Shown piece by piece: positions 7,884 to 17,358 of a stretch of DNA of 64,000 bases (positions are counted from its first letter, which is position 1; every line of letters starts with the position of its first letter). The notes below the pieces were generated by a model. That model had not been told where the DNA came from, made no database searches, and worked only from the letters and a program-made list of their open reading frames with translations. Source of the stretch: Brevibacillus centrosporus (GTDB taxonomy: Bacteria > Bacillota > Bacilli > Brevibacillales > Brevibacillaceae); NCBI RefSeq assembly GCF_003710815.1, contig NZ_RHHP01000001.1, positions 186,001 through 250,000 of the forward strand, given 5' to 3'. The translations under genes and the position numbers were made by a program.

Positions 7884-9455
7884 TTACAGTTTGATCGGTG
7901 TCTTAGCTTGTTCCAAACTCCATTTTTCTACATCCCAGACCTGAGTAACCCAATCTTCATAGAATTCAGGTTCGTGGCAAACGAGCAGAACGGTACCTTT
8001 GAACTCTTTGAGTGCACGCTTGAGCTCTTCCTTCGCCACTACGTCCAAGTGGTTGGTCGGCTCGTCAAATACAAGCCAGTTGCTCTCGCGCTGGAGCAGC
8101 TTGCAAAGACGCACTTTTGCCTGCTCTCCACCAGAGAGTGCATTCATGTTGCGGTTGATATGCTCGTTTTTCAAGCCACAGCGTGCCAAAGCTCCGCGCA
8201 CCTCGTGATTGTTCATCGATGGAAACTCGTTCCACACTTCTTCGAGAGCCGTCACTGGCTTGGCTTTTACCTCTTGCTCAAAGTAAGCAGGATGGAGGAA
8301 ATCACCGCGATCCAGCTTGCCGTTAAGCGGCTTGATTACGCCGAGCAAGGTCTTCAGCAGGGTCGATTTCCCGACGCCGTTCATTCCCACGATCGCCACT
8401 TTTTCCCCGCGTTCCAGCGAGACGCTCAGCTTTGGCAGAAGCGGATGAGAATAACCGATTTCCAGATTCTCCGCTTCCACGACGAAACGGCTGCTAGCAC
8501 GGGATTCTTTGAAAATAAAGGACGGTTTCGCCGCTGTTTCTGGCTTGTCGATGCGATCCATTCTATCCAGCTGCTTTTGCCGGCTTTTCGCTCGTCCCGT
8601 TGTAGACGCACGTGCTTTGTTGCGAGCGATAAAGTCTTCCATTTTCGCGATTTCTTCCTGTTGTTTTTCAAACGCATCGAAGTGCTGACTGCGCTTCGTT
8701 TCCGATTGAGCCAGGAAGGACTCATAGTTACCGGTATATCGGTTCAGCTTGGTAAATTCCAAGTGGTAAATGACGTTGACGACTTCGTTCATGAAGGAAG
8801 TATCATGGGAAATCAGCATGAAAGCGTACGGGTATTCCTTCAAGTAGTTTTTCAGCCAAACGATGTGCTCTTCGTCCAGGTAGTTGGTCGGCTCATCCAG
8901 CAAAAGGACAGTCGGCTGTTCCAAAAGCAGCTTTGCCAGCAATACTTTTGTCCGTTGTCCCCCTGACAGGGAAGCAACGTCGCGCTCCAGACCAATCGCA
9001 CTTAGTCCCAATGCATTTGCGATTTCCTCTACTTTGGCATCGATCAAATAAAAGCCGCTGGTTTCCAGCTTATCCTGAATCTCGCCCATGCGCTCCAACA
9101 GTTCCTCGAGCTCCTCTGGGGAGGCCTCTGCCATCTTTTCACCGATGACCATCAGTTCTGCTTCCTGCTCCAACAACGGCAGAAAAGCGTCCTTCAGAAT
9201 GTCACGGATCGTTTTGCCTGCTTCCAGCTTCGTATGTTGATCCAAATATCCGTACTGGATCTTTGGCATCCATTCAATCCGACCGTTGTCCGGCATATTT
9301 TGTCCCGTCAAAATCCCCATCATGGTGGATTTACCGGTCCCATTTGCTCCTACGAGCCCTACGTGATCCCCTGGCTGCAAACGGAAGGATACATCCCGAA
9401 ACAAAATGCGATCCCCAAAACCATGGGACAAATTCTCAACAATCAAAACGCTCAT
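7884..9455 (-). CDS. ABC-F family ATPase (YfmM-like)
   Basis: A 523-residue protein with two ABC ATPase domains and no membrane region, which defines the ABC-F class. Domain 1 has Walker A GANGTGKST (about 36), signature LSGGQ and Walker B LLLDEPTNYLD; domain 2 has GMNGVGKST, LSGGEQ and VFDEPTNHLD. The two are joined by a charged linker (about 240-320) that would reach toward the ribosomal peptidyl-transferase centre. The start and overall style match Bacillus YfmM. ATG 9455 has TCCTCCT (AGGAGGA) upstream. Most ABC-F proteins rescue stalled ribosomes, and some give antibiotic resistance; nothing here shows a specific resistance. It lies 34 bases after the HEPN-type gene on the same strand, probably one operon. 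Confidence 0.88.
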   Translation of the reverse strand: MSVLIVENLSHGFGDRILFRDVSFRLQPGDHVGLVGANGTGKSTMMGILTGQNMPDNGRIEWMPKIQYGYLDQHTKLEAGKTIRDILKDAFLPLLEQEAELMVIGEKMAEASPEELEELLERMGEIQDKLETSGFYLIDAKVEEIANALGLSAIGLERDVASLSGGQRTKVLLAKLLLEQPTVLLLDEPTNYLDEEHIVWLKNYLKEYPYAFMLISHDTSFMNEVVNVIYHLEFTKLNRYTGNYESFLAQSETKRSQHFDAFEKQQEEIAKMEDFIARNKARASTTGRAKSRQKQLDRMDRIDKPETAAKPSFIFKESRASSRFVVEAENLEIGYSHPLLPKLSVSLERGEKVAIVGMNGVGKSTLLKTLLGVIKPLNGKLDRGDFLHPAYFEQEVKAKPVTALEEVWNEFPSMNNHEVRGALARCGLKNEHINRNMNALSGGEQAKVRLCKLLQRESNWLVFDEPTNHLDVVAKEELKRALKEFKGTVLLVCHEPEFYEDWVTQVWDVEKWSLEQAKTPIKL

Positions 9456-9489
9456 GTTCTTCCTCCTGATTCTGATTCCTCTGCAAGGT

Positions 9490-10347
9490 TTACAAAGATA
9501 CTCTTTCAAAAAATGACGGCTGATAGTGGGCATAATAACTATCGCCTGTCAAAATTAACTGGTCCAGACGCACACGTAAATCCTGAAGGGTGATTCCTTC
9601 CATCGCTACGTTCAATATCGCCGCACGCGCCATAAGGCGAAGGATTCCTACTTCCTCTTCCAGCGAGTTTCCAAAGACTTTCCCGCTGTGAACGATCTCT
9701 GAGCGATGATTGTACGATTTTTTGATCAACTGTGCAATCTTTTCCCGCTGTTTCAACGTTTCGCCAAAATAATAAGCCATACGCAGACGCAGCTTATAGG
9801 TGATTTCTCCTTTTTTCCCATCTGGAACAAAAAGCGACTCGAGGCCAATCCACAGATCAAGCAGCTGGTCCTCGTAGCTTTTCTTCTCCAGGGAAAGAGA
9901 ATATCTCCGAAATGCCAACGTGGGCAGGTTTCGCTCCAATAGGGCAAGGAAGATGCGTTGCGCATCCTCGTCAAACATGTATTTGCCGCCGTCTAACGAG
10001 CGCTTCAGATACGTAATTCCATACAGGTTTGCTTGTGCCGTAATGACATAGGGGATCGAACAGGTTCCACTGGTCGTGGCGAGGTTCAGCTTGTTCTCGA
10101 TTTCTTCGATCCAGTCACGGTCATCCGATAATCTCATTTCAGGGTAATCGCCAACGAGAAACAGACTGGACATATCCACACGCTTGTCGAACATGCGCCT
10201 GTTCTCATCCATTTCGTTGCGCAAATAACGAGAGGCTACCTGATACGGCTTTTCTGCACCTGAAATAAGCGTAAAGGAGTTTGGCATATCAATCCGGACA
10301 GATTGCGGCGTAGTCGAATTAAACACAGGTGCTATCAGACGTGGCAT
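9490..10347 (-). CDS. ApeA-like HEPN domain protein
   Basis: A 285-residue protein of unknown role. The C-terminal half holds a helical region with the pattern LWIGLESLFVPDG...YKLRLRMAYYFG...IKKSYNHRSEIVHSGK (about 165-225); the R-x4-H arrangement in HRSEIVHSG is the HEPN signature of the ApeA/Apea_HEPN group, often RNases. The N-terminal 150 residues are unassigned. ATG 10347 has AAAGGAGA upstream. It precedes the ABC-F gene by 34 bases. HEPN RNases occur in toxin-antitoxin and abortive-infection systems, but no antitoxin partner gene is seen, and the ABC-F link is positional only. Confidence 0.65.
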   Translation of the reverse strand: MPRLIAPVFNSTTPQSVRIDMPNSFTLISGAEKPYQVASRYLRNEMDENRRMFDKRVDMSSLFLVGDYPEMRLSDDRDWIEEIENKLNLATTSGTCSIPYVITAQANLYGITYLKRSLDGGKYMFDEDAQRIFLALLERNLPTLAFRRYSLSLEKKSYEDQLLDLWIGLESLFVPDGKKGEITYKLRLRMAYYFGETLKQREKIAQLIKKSYNHRSEIVHSGKVFGNSLEEEVGILRLMARAAILNVAMEGITLQDLRVRLDQLILTGDSYYAHYQPSFFERVSL

Positions 10348-10579
10348 AGATTCTCTCCTTTTCGATTGCGTAGCCAACCTAAATTATGCTTGTTTCATTT
10401 TGTTTACATAATAAATATTATGTGTGACATTTACTCTTGTGCCAACCTTGTTTTATTGCCAATCGAAGCAACCTTTGCTCGTGGACATGCTTCTTTCTAG
10501 AATACCAGTTATTCCTATGGTTCGTCATCCTTCGATTGCGACAAACTACAAAAAGATACATAGCGAAGGAGCTGATATT

Positions 10580-10729
10580 ATGGAAAAAGACCATATTTTA
10601 GATGAGAACCCACATCAAACGTATAATAATGAAGCGAGAGGAATTGAGCAGACGGGTGAACCGATGCCGGGCTCGAAGAAAGTGAAGCAGGAAAACCACA
10701 GCCGCGCTATTAAAACAAGAGAAGGTTAA
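10580..10729 (+). CDS. sspP: Small acid-soluble spore protein P-like (SspP)
   Basis: A 49-residue very hydrophilic protein. Its C-terminal half, GEPMPGSKKVKQENHSR, closely follows the SspP motif as I remember it from Bacillus subtilis (GQPEPLSGSKKVKNRNHTR). SspP is a minor spore-core protein made in the forespore. ATG 10580 follows GAAGGAG at a normal distance. No convincing sigma-G promoter was found. The gene is followed by about 150 bases of potentially structured sequence and then a terminator, which would make an unusually long 3' untranslated region. Confidence 0.7.
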   Translation: MEKDHILDENPHQTYNNEARGIEQTGEPMPGSKKVKQENHSRAIKTREG

Positions 10730-10758
10730 GAAAACTTCTATCGAGGCCTTTTCAATGA

Positions 10759-10876
10759 GGAGCGACCGCGTTTTAGCGGAAAGTTTTACCGAAGTAATGC
10801 CCGAAGCGGACGCTGAGGCACTTCGCCATGCGCTCCGGAATTCATAAACGTGAACGCTTATAAATTCCTACACGTT
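10759..10876 (+). ncRNA. Candidate structured RNA or 3'UTR downstream of sspP
   Basis: Inferred from base pairing only. GGAGCG (10759-10764) and CGCTCC (10831-10836) close a junction that contains a CCGC/GCGG hairpin (10766-10779) and a bulged hairpin with GAAG/CTTC and TGCC/GGCA arms (10791-10824). Next comes an 11-position stem with one mismatch (GGAATT..ATAA with TTAT..AATTCC, 10837-10868). AACGTG in that stem and loop (10847-10852) can instead pair with CACGTT (10871-10876), so two folds exclude each other. A terminator follows. I do not recognise a known RNA family, and chance pairing cannot be excluded. Confidence 0.3.
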
Positions 10877-10883
10877 AATAAAA

Positions 10884-10925
10884 ACTACCCGACTGCCCAT
10901 CCGGAGTCGGGTAGTACCTTTTTCC
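10884..10925 (+). terminator. Rho-independent terminator after sspP region
   Basis: ACTACCCGACT (10884-10894) pairs perfectly with AGTCGGGTAGT (10905-10915), followed by ACCTTTTTCC. Confidence 0.85.
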
Positions 10926-10945
10926 TATATTTTACACCAAAAAGA

Positions 10946-10975
10946 TTGAATTGTCCCACAAGTATGGACTATGAT
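10946..10975 (+). promoter_or_regulatory. Putative sigma-A promoter of the DUF5937-like gene
   Basis: TTGAAT (10946-10951), an 18-base spacer and TATGAT (10970-10975) lie just after the preceding terminator and 30 bases before the start codon. Confidence 0.5.
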
Positions 10976-11005
10976 GAAGGCAGTATCCTTGTTGGAGGTA
11001 TCAAG

Positions 11006-11758
11006 ATGATCAAGATTCCGCTTCCGATTGCAAGCCCACTCTCGCACACATTCAGCTACAGCGTCTCACCGTTATACGAGCTTGCAGCCAGTCTGCACAC
11101 TCTTGCACAGCTGAATCCTCCCGAGCGATTGGCAGATTGGTGTACAGAAAAAATATCCCACATTCAAATAGCACGCTTGATGAAAGATTGGGAGTATTTA
11201 CTTCCTCTTTTTCGCTACGGGATTCCGGACAGCTTTGATCCTTTTCAAACGAAAGGCGTCATGGCCGTCAATGATCAGTACGAGTATTTCGTGACACTTC
11301 CTACCGATCAGTTTGTGCGCAGTCTTTCTCCCGCTCTGGAGGAGTGGAATCAGCATCATATTCGTCCACAGGTAGCCGATGATCTGCTCGACGATTCTGA
11401 CTATGTGAAGGGACGTTTCAGTCTGTTTGTTTCTTCCTACTGGCAGCTCTCCTTTGAAGCAAACTGGGAGACCATCGCCCCCCTCTTCGTCAAAGAAGCA
11501 GAGAGAATCCATCTCGCTTTAGAGAACGCAGCAACTGCTATTGAACTGCTGCAATCCATTTTTCCTGCGCTCCGCTATGAGGAAGCCGAGCATTGCCTCT
11601 ACTGTCCGATCGACTGTCCACCAGCTGAGGTACAGCAGCTAATCCTGTATCCAAGCTATTATTATTTTGCTGAACCCCTACTGACTAAAAAGGGGAAAAA
11701 TGCACACTTGCTGTATTCGTTTTCGCCACCAACCGCTTCCACAAAAAACGCCCTATGA
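11006..11758 (+). CDS. DUF5937-like protein lacking a C-terminal HTH
   Basis: A 250-residue soluble protein. The N-terminal SPLYELAASLHTLAQ segment (about 23-37) and the later LILYPSYYYF near residue 220 resemble the DUF5937 region found in front of ArsR-type winged-helix domains. In those regulators a DNA-binding domain follows; here the chain ends about 30 residues later (SFSPPTASTKNAL) and its last codons lie inside a terminator stem. It may therefore be a truncated regulator or a sensor-only protein. ATG 11006 has GGAGGT 6 bases upstream. The family call is from memory and tentative. Confidence 0.5.
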   Translation: MIKIPLPIASPLSHTFSYSVSPLYELAASLHTLAQLNPPERLADWCTEKISHIQIARLMKDWEYLLPLFRYGIPDSFDPFQTKGVMAVNDQYEYFVTLPTDQFVRSLSPALEEWNQHHIRPQVADDLLDDSDYVKGRFSLFVSSYWQLSFEANWETIAPLFVKEAERIHLALENAATAIELLQSIFPALRYEEAEHCLYCPIDCPPAEVQQLILYPSYYYFAEPLLTKKGKNAHLLYSFSPPTASTKNAL

Positions 11759-11769
11759 AGGGCGTTTTT
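11744..11769. terminator. Bidirectional terminator overlapping two stop codons
   Basis: AAAAACGCCC (11744-11753) pairs perfectly with GGGCGTTTTT (11760-11769) around a 6-base loop. The stop codons of the plus-strand DUF5937-like gene and of the convergent Spo0E-like gene lie in or beside the hairpin. Confidence 0.85.
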
Positions 11770-11914
11770 CATGTAGCATATGAGCGACAATTAGTTTGTC
11801 TAATTGTTGACTTATCCTGACAATTTCAGGGTCAAGAAAATTGTAGCCTGCATCTTTTGCTGCACGCTCCAGTTTGCGGCGCAAGTCATCAATCATCCGA
11901 TTCGTAGCTTCCAT
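11753..11914 (-). CDS. Spo0E-like aspartyl-phosphate phosphatase
   Basis: A 53-residue, two-helix protein of the Spo0E family. Helix 1 is EATNRMIDDLRRKLERAAKDAG, split here as EATNRMIDDLRRKLERAA and KDAG; helix 2 carries the conserved ISQQLDKLI (SxxxD) signature that inserts into the response-regulator active site. Spo0E proteins remove phosphate from Spo0A and so delay sporulation. ATG 11914 gives the family's usual length; the upstream G-rich sequence is a weak binding site, and an in-frame start at 11947 would add 11 residues without family similarity. Whether its target is Spo0A cannot be read from the sequence. Confidence 0.8.
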   Translation of the reverse strand: MEATNRMIDDLRRKLERAAKDAGYNFLDPEIVRISQQLDKLIVAHMLHEKRPS

Positions 11915-11993
11915 GCTGCCGACCCCCACCCAACTTAAGTCTCCCACTATTTTACATTATATAAGAATCGGTGGAAAGGGTAAGATGTGGAAG

Positions 11994-12025
11994 AAAAAAG
12001 CCTTGCACGCTACATGTGCAAGGCT
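11994..12025 (-). terminator. Terminator of the pdh operon
   Basis: AGCCTTGCAC (11999-12008) pairs perfectly with GTGCAAGGCT (12016-12025); on the minus strand a run of T follows. It lies about 20 bases after the pdhD stop. Confidence 0.85.
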
Positions 12026-12046
12026 TTGATCTTTTCAAAAGGATGA

Positions 12047-13456
12047 TTACTTCATGACATGAATCGGATGACCCAATGCCAGTTCAGCCGCTTCCATCGT
12101 TACTTCACCCAAAGTTGGATGGGCATGGATTGTCAGCTCGATATCCTCGAGAGTCGCTCCCATTTCAATTGCCAATCCGATCTCTGCGATGATGTTGGAT
12201 GCTTCAGCACCCACGATTTGCGCTCCCAACACAAGGTTGGTTCCTTTTTCACCGATCAGCTTCACATAGCCTTCTCCGGCATTCATGGACAGCGCACGAC
12301 CGTTTGCTGCGAATGGGAAACGGCCCACGATGTAGTCGATTCCTTTTTCTTTCGCTTCCTTTTCATTGATTCCTACGCTTGCAATTTCAGGGTCGCAGAA
12401 AACAACGGCAGGAATGGCCTTGTAGTCTACTTCAGACGGGTGTCCAGCGATTGCTTCCGCTGCCACTTTCCCTTCATAAGAAGCTTTGTGAGCCAGTGCA
12501 GGACCTGCTACGATGTCACCAATCGCATATACGTTTGGAATGTTGGTGCGGCCTTGTTTGTCTACCACGATCAAGCCACGGTCAGTCAGGTTCATGCCGA
12601 TGTCACGTACACCCAGTTCGTCTGTATTTGGACGGCGACCCACTGTGACGAGGATGTATTCTGCCTCGATTTGTTTTTGTTCGCCTTTCACTTCAGCGGT
12701 AACAATCACACCGTTTTCAGTTTCTTCCATGCCTTGTGCCAGTGCTTTTGTATGGATGGTTACGTCCAGCTTTTTCAGCTTGCGTTCCACCAAACGAGGC
12801 ATATCTGGCTCAAAGCCTGGCAGGATTTGATCGGCACCTTCCAGGATGGTTACTTTCGTTCCGAACTTGGCAAACACGGTACCCAGCTCGATTCCGATGT
12901 ATCCTCCACCGATGACAACCATGCTCTTCGGCAGCTCAGTCAAGCTGAGGGCTTCAGTCGAGGACAGAACGCGTTTGCCAAATGGGAACGCTGGCAGCTC
13001 GATCGGACGGGAACCTGTCGCGATGATGCAATGCTCAAAGCGGTAACGGTTTACATCGTAGCCATGGAAGACACGAACTTCGTTTTCGCTTACGAACAGG
13101 GCTTCACCTGGAATTACCTGGATTTTGTGACCTTTGAACAGGGAGCCTACGCCACCTGTCAATTGCTTCACAACGCCGCTTTTCCACTCTTGCACTTTGG
13201 CAAAGTCGACTTTCACGTTTTCCATGGTGATCCCCATGGACTCGGTATGTTGAGCATGCTCATAAGTATGTGCAGCGTGGATCATCGCTTTGGACGGGAT
13301 GCAGCCTACGTTCAGACATACGCCACCCAGATCCGCTTTTTCCACAACAGCAACGGTTTTGCCTAGCTGGGCGGCACGAATAGCCGCCACGTACCCGCCT
13401 GGACCTGCACCGATTACAAGCACGTCTACTTCTGTAGTAAATTCACCTACTACCAT
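12047..13456 (-). CDS. pdhD: Dihydrolipoyl dehydrogenase (E3)
   Basis: A 469-residue flavoprotein that reoxidises dihydrolipoyl groups of 2-oxoacid dehydrogenase complexes with NAD+. The FAD-binding [15 protein letters not shown] (about 17-31), the redox-active disulfide [13 protein letters not shown] (about 44-56), the NAD-binding [10 protein letters not shown], the second FAD segment YAIGDIV and the C-terminal His-Glu pair in HAHPTLGE are all present. Length is typical. ATG 13456 uses the GGAGGGG that codes the last codons of pdhC as its binding site, six bases separating stop and start. As last gene of pdhABCD it serves the pyruvate complex and possibly others. Confidence 0.95.
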   Translation of the reverse strand: MVVGEFTTEVDVLVIGAGPGGYVAAIRAAQLGKTVAVVEKADLGGVCLNVGCIPSKAMIHAAHTYEHAQHTESMGITMENVKVDFAKVQEWKSGVVKQLTGGVGSLFKGHKIQVIPGEALFVSENEVRVFHGYDVNRYRFEHCIIATGSRPIELPAFPFGKRVLSSTEALSLTELPKSMVVIGGGYIGIELGTVFAKFGTKVTILEGADQILPGFEPDMPRLVERKLKKLDVTIHTKALAQGMEETENGVIVTAEVKGEQKQIEAEYILVTVGRRPNTDELGVRDIGMNLTDRGLIVVDKQGRTNIPNVYAIGDIVAGPALAHKASYEGKVAAEAIAGHPSEVDYKAIPAVVFCDPEIASVGINEKEAKEKGIDYIVGRFPFAANGRALSMNAGEGYVKLIGEKGTNLVLGAQIVGAEASNIIAEIGLAIEMGATLEDIELTIHAHPTLGEVTMEAAELALGHPIHVMK

Positions 13457-13462
13457 TGTTGA

Positions 13463-14869
13463 TTACCCCTCCATGACGAGCAGCGTTGGGTTTTCCAAGA
13501 GCTGCTTCACGTAGTTGACGAAACGTTGAGCCGGTTCGCCATCAACCAAGCGGTGGTCAAAGCTGAGAGACAGATGCAGCATTTGGCCAACCACGATTTC
13601 TCCGTTTTTCACGATCGGTTTTTCACTGATGCGTCCTACGCCCAAGATCGCCACTTCTGGGTGGTTGATGATTGGGGTAAAGAACATACCGCCAGCAGAT
13701 CCGATGTTTGTGATGCTGAAAGTAGAACCTTTCAGCTCATCAGCAGTCGCTTTGCGATCACGAGCTTTCTTCGCCAGTTCGCCGATTTCACCAGCGATTT
13801 GGAAGATGGATTTGCTGTCTGCAGCTTTCACTACAGGCACCAGCAGGCCGTCTTCTGTCGAAGTAGCGATACCGATGTTGTAGTATTTTTTATAGATAAC
13901 CTCTTGTTTTTCATCATCGATGGATGCGTTCAGTTCTGGGAACTTTTTCAGCCCAGCTACTACCGCTTTTACGATCATCGGCAGGTAAGTCAGCTTCACG
14001 CCACGCTCTTCTGCCAATGGTTTTGCGTCTTTGCGCATAGCCACGAGTGCAGTTACATCCACTTCATCAAAGATGGTTACATGTGGAGCCGTGTAAGCAG
14101 ATTTCACCATAGCTTTTGCGATCGCTTTGCGCATGCCTTTGAGTGGTACGCGCTCTTCCAATTCACCAGCCGCCGATGGCGTGTAGTGAACAGTTGGAGC
14201 TGCCGATGCTTGAGCCACGCCAGTTGGTGCTGCTGCAGCTTCTGGTGCTACTGCCGCCGCTTCAGCTGGTGCTGCAGCTACTGCAGATGCTGCTGGTGCC
14301 ACTCCGCCTGCTGCGAAACGATCTACGTCTTCGCGAGTAATTCGTCCCAGTTTGCCTGTTCCAGGTACATTTGCCAGTTGCACGCCTTTTTCACGAGCGT
14401 ATTTACGTACGGATGGAGTTGCGAGAACATGCTTGCGATCGATTGGAGCTGCTACAGCTGTCGCAGTTGCTTGAGCCATTGGCGTTTCCAATGCTTGGTT
14501 CGCATTCGCACTCACTTGAGAGCCGATATCGCAGCCTGGTTCCATCTTCTCAGCAGCTGCTGGTGCTGCTGGAGCTTCAGCTGCAGGAGCCTCGCCATGA
14601 CCGTGGTCTGGCAGGTTAGGAATTTCGCCTTCCACTTCAAAGTCAATCAGCGGGTCACCTACTACGGAAACAGTACCCTCTGTTACTTTCAGTTCGAGGA
14701 CTTTCCCTTTAACAGGCGATGGTACTTCTACAACCGCCTTGTCATTTTGCACTTCCATAATGACTTGGTCTTCTTCTACGGAATCTCCCGGTTGTACGTG
14801 CCATTTGACGATTTCGCCTTCATGGATGCCCTCGCCGAGCTCCGGGAGTCTGAATGTAAAACGACTCAC
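13463..14869 (-). CDS. pdhC: Dihydrolipoamide acetyltransferase (E2) of pyruvate dehydrogenase
   Basis: A 468-residue core subunit. It has one N-terminal lipoyl domain (about 1-80) with the lipoylated lysine in [13 protein letters not shown], an Ala/Pro-rich swinging linker, a peripheral subunit-binding domain ([15 protein letters not shown]...[13 protein letters not shown], about 148-188), a second Ala-rich linker and the C-terminal acyltransferase with the active-site [14 protein letters not shown] at 14869 is the start, with GGAGGAG upstream. It overlaps no neighbour but is preceded by a 90-base gap from pdhB that holds a strong hairpin. Its lipoyl group would come from the LipA/LipM/LipL route. 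Confidence 0.95.
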   Translation of the reverse strand: MSRFTFRLPELGEGIHEGEIVKWHVQPGDSVEEDQVIMEVQNDKAVVEVPSPVKGKVLELKVTEGTVSVVGDPLIDFEVEGEIPNLPDHGHGEAPAAEAPAAPAAAEKMEPGCDIGSQVSANANQALETPMAQATATAVAAPIDRKHVLATPSVRKYAREKGVQLANVPGTGKLGRITREDVDRFAAGGVAPAASAVAAAPAEAAAVAPEAAAAPTGVAQASAAPTVHYTPSAAGELEERVPLKGMRKAIAKAMVKSAYTAPHVTIFDEVDVTALVAMRKDAKPLAEERGVKLTYLPMIVKAVVAGLKKFPELNASIDDEKQEVIYKKYYNIGIATSTEDGLLVPVVKAADSKSIFQIAGEIGELAKKARDRKATADELKGSTFSITNIGSAGGMFFTPIINHPEVAILGVGRISEKPIVKNGEIVVGQMLHLSLSFDHRLVDGEPAQRFVNYVKQLLENPTLLVMEG

Positions 14870-14918
14870 GATATCTCCTCCTTATAAACTCTTCGCCATA
14901 TTGTCTCTGCCAAAAGAA

Positions 14919-14943
14919 GGCGGAAAGCTCACATCTTTCCGCC
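14919..14943 (-). promoter_or_regulatory. Intercistronic hairpin between pdhB and pdhC
   Basis: On the minus strand GGCGGAAAG, a 7-base loop and CTTTCCGCC pair perfectly, followed by TTCTTTT. It starts 17 bases after the pdhB stop. It could be a partial terminator or a processing/stabilising stem that sets the ratio of E1 to E2/E3 messages. Confidence 0.65.
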
Positions 14944-14959
14944 GATTATGTTTGGTTAA

Positions 14960-15940
14960 TTAGAAATCCAGCACTTGTGTCAAACCATCCACAACGCGTT
15001 TTACATCTGGAAGCCATACGTCTTCTGCTTGTGCGAACGGATAAACGGTATCCGGTGCAGTGATACGCAGAACGGGAGCTTCGAGGTGCAAAATCGCACG
15101 TTCGTTGATTTGCGTGATGATTTCCGCTGCTACGCCGGAAGTTTTTTGCGCTTCCTGCACAACGATTGCACGGTTGGTTTTCTTCACAGATTCCACGATG
15201 GTGTCGATATCGAGTGGGCTGATGGTGCGCAGGTCGATTACTTCTACCTTTGCTCCACGAGCTTTTTCGATTTCTTCTGCAGCTTTCAAGCTGGTGTGCA
15301 CCATTGCACCATAAGTGATGATGGTTGCGTCTGTTCCTTCTTTTACTACATTCGCTTTACCCAGCGGAATGCTGTAATCGCCTTCTGGAACTTCTTGACG
15401 GAAGGAACGATACAGCTTCATGTGCTCCAGGAAAACAACTGGATCGTTGTCGCGGATCGCGGAGATCAACAGACCCTTTGCATCGTAAGGGTTGGAAGGG
15501 ATAACCACTTTCAGACCCGGCGTTTGCAGCATCAAGCCTTCCAGAGAGTCCGCATGCAGCTCAGGAGTTTTTACGCCGCCACCAAATGGGGAGCGGAAAG
15601 TCACTGGACTGTGGAAGCGTCCACCAGAACGGTAACGCATACGAGTCGCTTGGGAAGCAATCGCATCGAAGGTTTCAAATACGAATCCAAAGAACTGGAT
15701 TTCCGCTACTGGACGGAAACCGTTGATGGACAAGCCTACAGCCAGTCCACCGATACCGGACTCAGCCAAAGGAGTGTCAAATACGCGCTGCTCGCCAAAC
15801 TCAGATTGCAACCCTTCTGTCGCACGGAATACCCCGCCGTTTTTCCCTACGTCTTCCCCGAAGACAAGTACGGTCTCGTCGCGTTTCAACTCAACGCGCA
15901 TCGCGTCCGTAATGGCTTGAACCATTGTCATTTGTGCCAT
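14960..15940 (-). CDS. pdhB: Pyruvate dehydrogenase E1 component, beta subunit
   Basis: A 326-residue partner of PdhA; the alpha2-beta2 E1 decarboxylates pyruvate with thiamine diphosphate and transfers the acetyl group to the E2 lipoyl domain. Typical segments are [33 protein letters not shown] (holding the conserved Glu that activates thiamine), [15 protein letters not shown] and [14 protein letters not shown]. Length is normal. ATG 15940 lies 3 bases after the pdhA stop, with AAAGGAG inside the end of pdhA, so translation is coupled. Confidence 0.95.
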   Translation of the reverse strand: MAQMTMVQAITDAMRVELKRDETVLVFGEDVGKNGGVFRATEGLQSEFGEQRVFDTPLAESGIGGLAVGLSINGFRPVAEIQFFGFVFETFDAIASQATRMRYRSGGRFHSPVTFRSPFGGGVKTPELHADSLEGLMLQTPGLKVVIPSNPYDAKGLLISAIRDNDPVVFLEHMKLYRSFRQEVPEGDYSIPLGKANVVKEGTDATIITYGAMVHTSLKAAEEIEKARGAKVEVIDLRTISPLDIDTIVESVKKTNRAIVVQEAQKTSGVAAEIITQINERAILHLEAPVLRITAPDTVYPFAQAEDVWLPDVKRVVDGLTQVLDF

Positions 15941-15943
15941 GGC

Positions 15944-17110
<1,167 letters not shown>

Positions 17111-17209
17111 TCAAGAATCATGGATCCTGCCGGTGGATACCCTGTAAGAAAAGGAAAAGAACAGCTGGAACATGCAGAAAATCCGTTTCCAGATATTCCT
17201 GCACACCCT

Positions 17210-17238
17210 GTTATACTGCAGACAAAATGTCTGTTCAA
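17210..17238 (-). promoter_or_regulatory. Putative sigma-A promoter of pdhABCD with a palindrome in the spacer
   Basis: On the minus strand TTGAAC (17233-17238), exactly 17 bases and TATAAC (17210-17215). The spacer is almost filled by the perfect inverted repeat CAGACA-AAA-TGTCTG (17219-17233), which also touches the -35 element. A repressor bound there would block RNA polymerase. The leader to pdhA would be about 170 bases. Confidence 0.55.
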
Positions 17239-17358
17239 TGTGTTATAGTATTGATATTACAGGGTTTATTTCCGTTCTGTTATCATTTACTATAGTAGCT
17301 GTATCAGTTTATTTCAAGGACTTTCTTTTTGAAAAAGTAAATTTTGGTGGTGGAATTC

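Noticed and set aside
9490..10347. Phage-defence island around the HEPN gene
   Set aside because: No other defence, recombinase or restriction gene is nearby; neighbours are ordinary chromosomal genes.
10500..10530. Sigma-G promoter in front of sspP
   Set aside because: GAATA is present but no CATNNTA element follows at the correct spacing.
10847..10876. H-type pseudoknot between loop ACGTG and CACGT
   Set aside because: The connecting segment is only 2 bases and would have to cross an 11-bp stem, which is not geometrically possible; alternative pairing is the better reading.
12059..13366. Plus-strand frame of 435 codons opposite pdhD
   Set aside because: Antisense shadow of a certain gene, low-quality composition.
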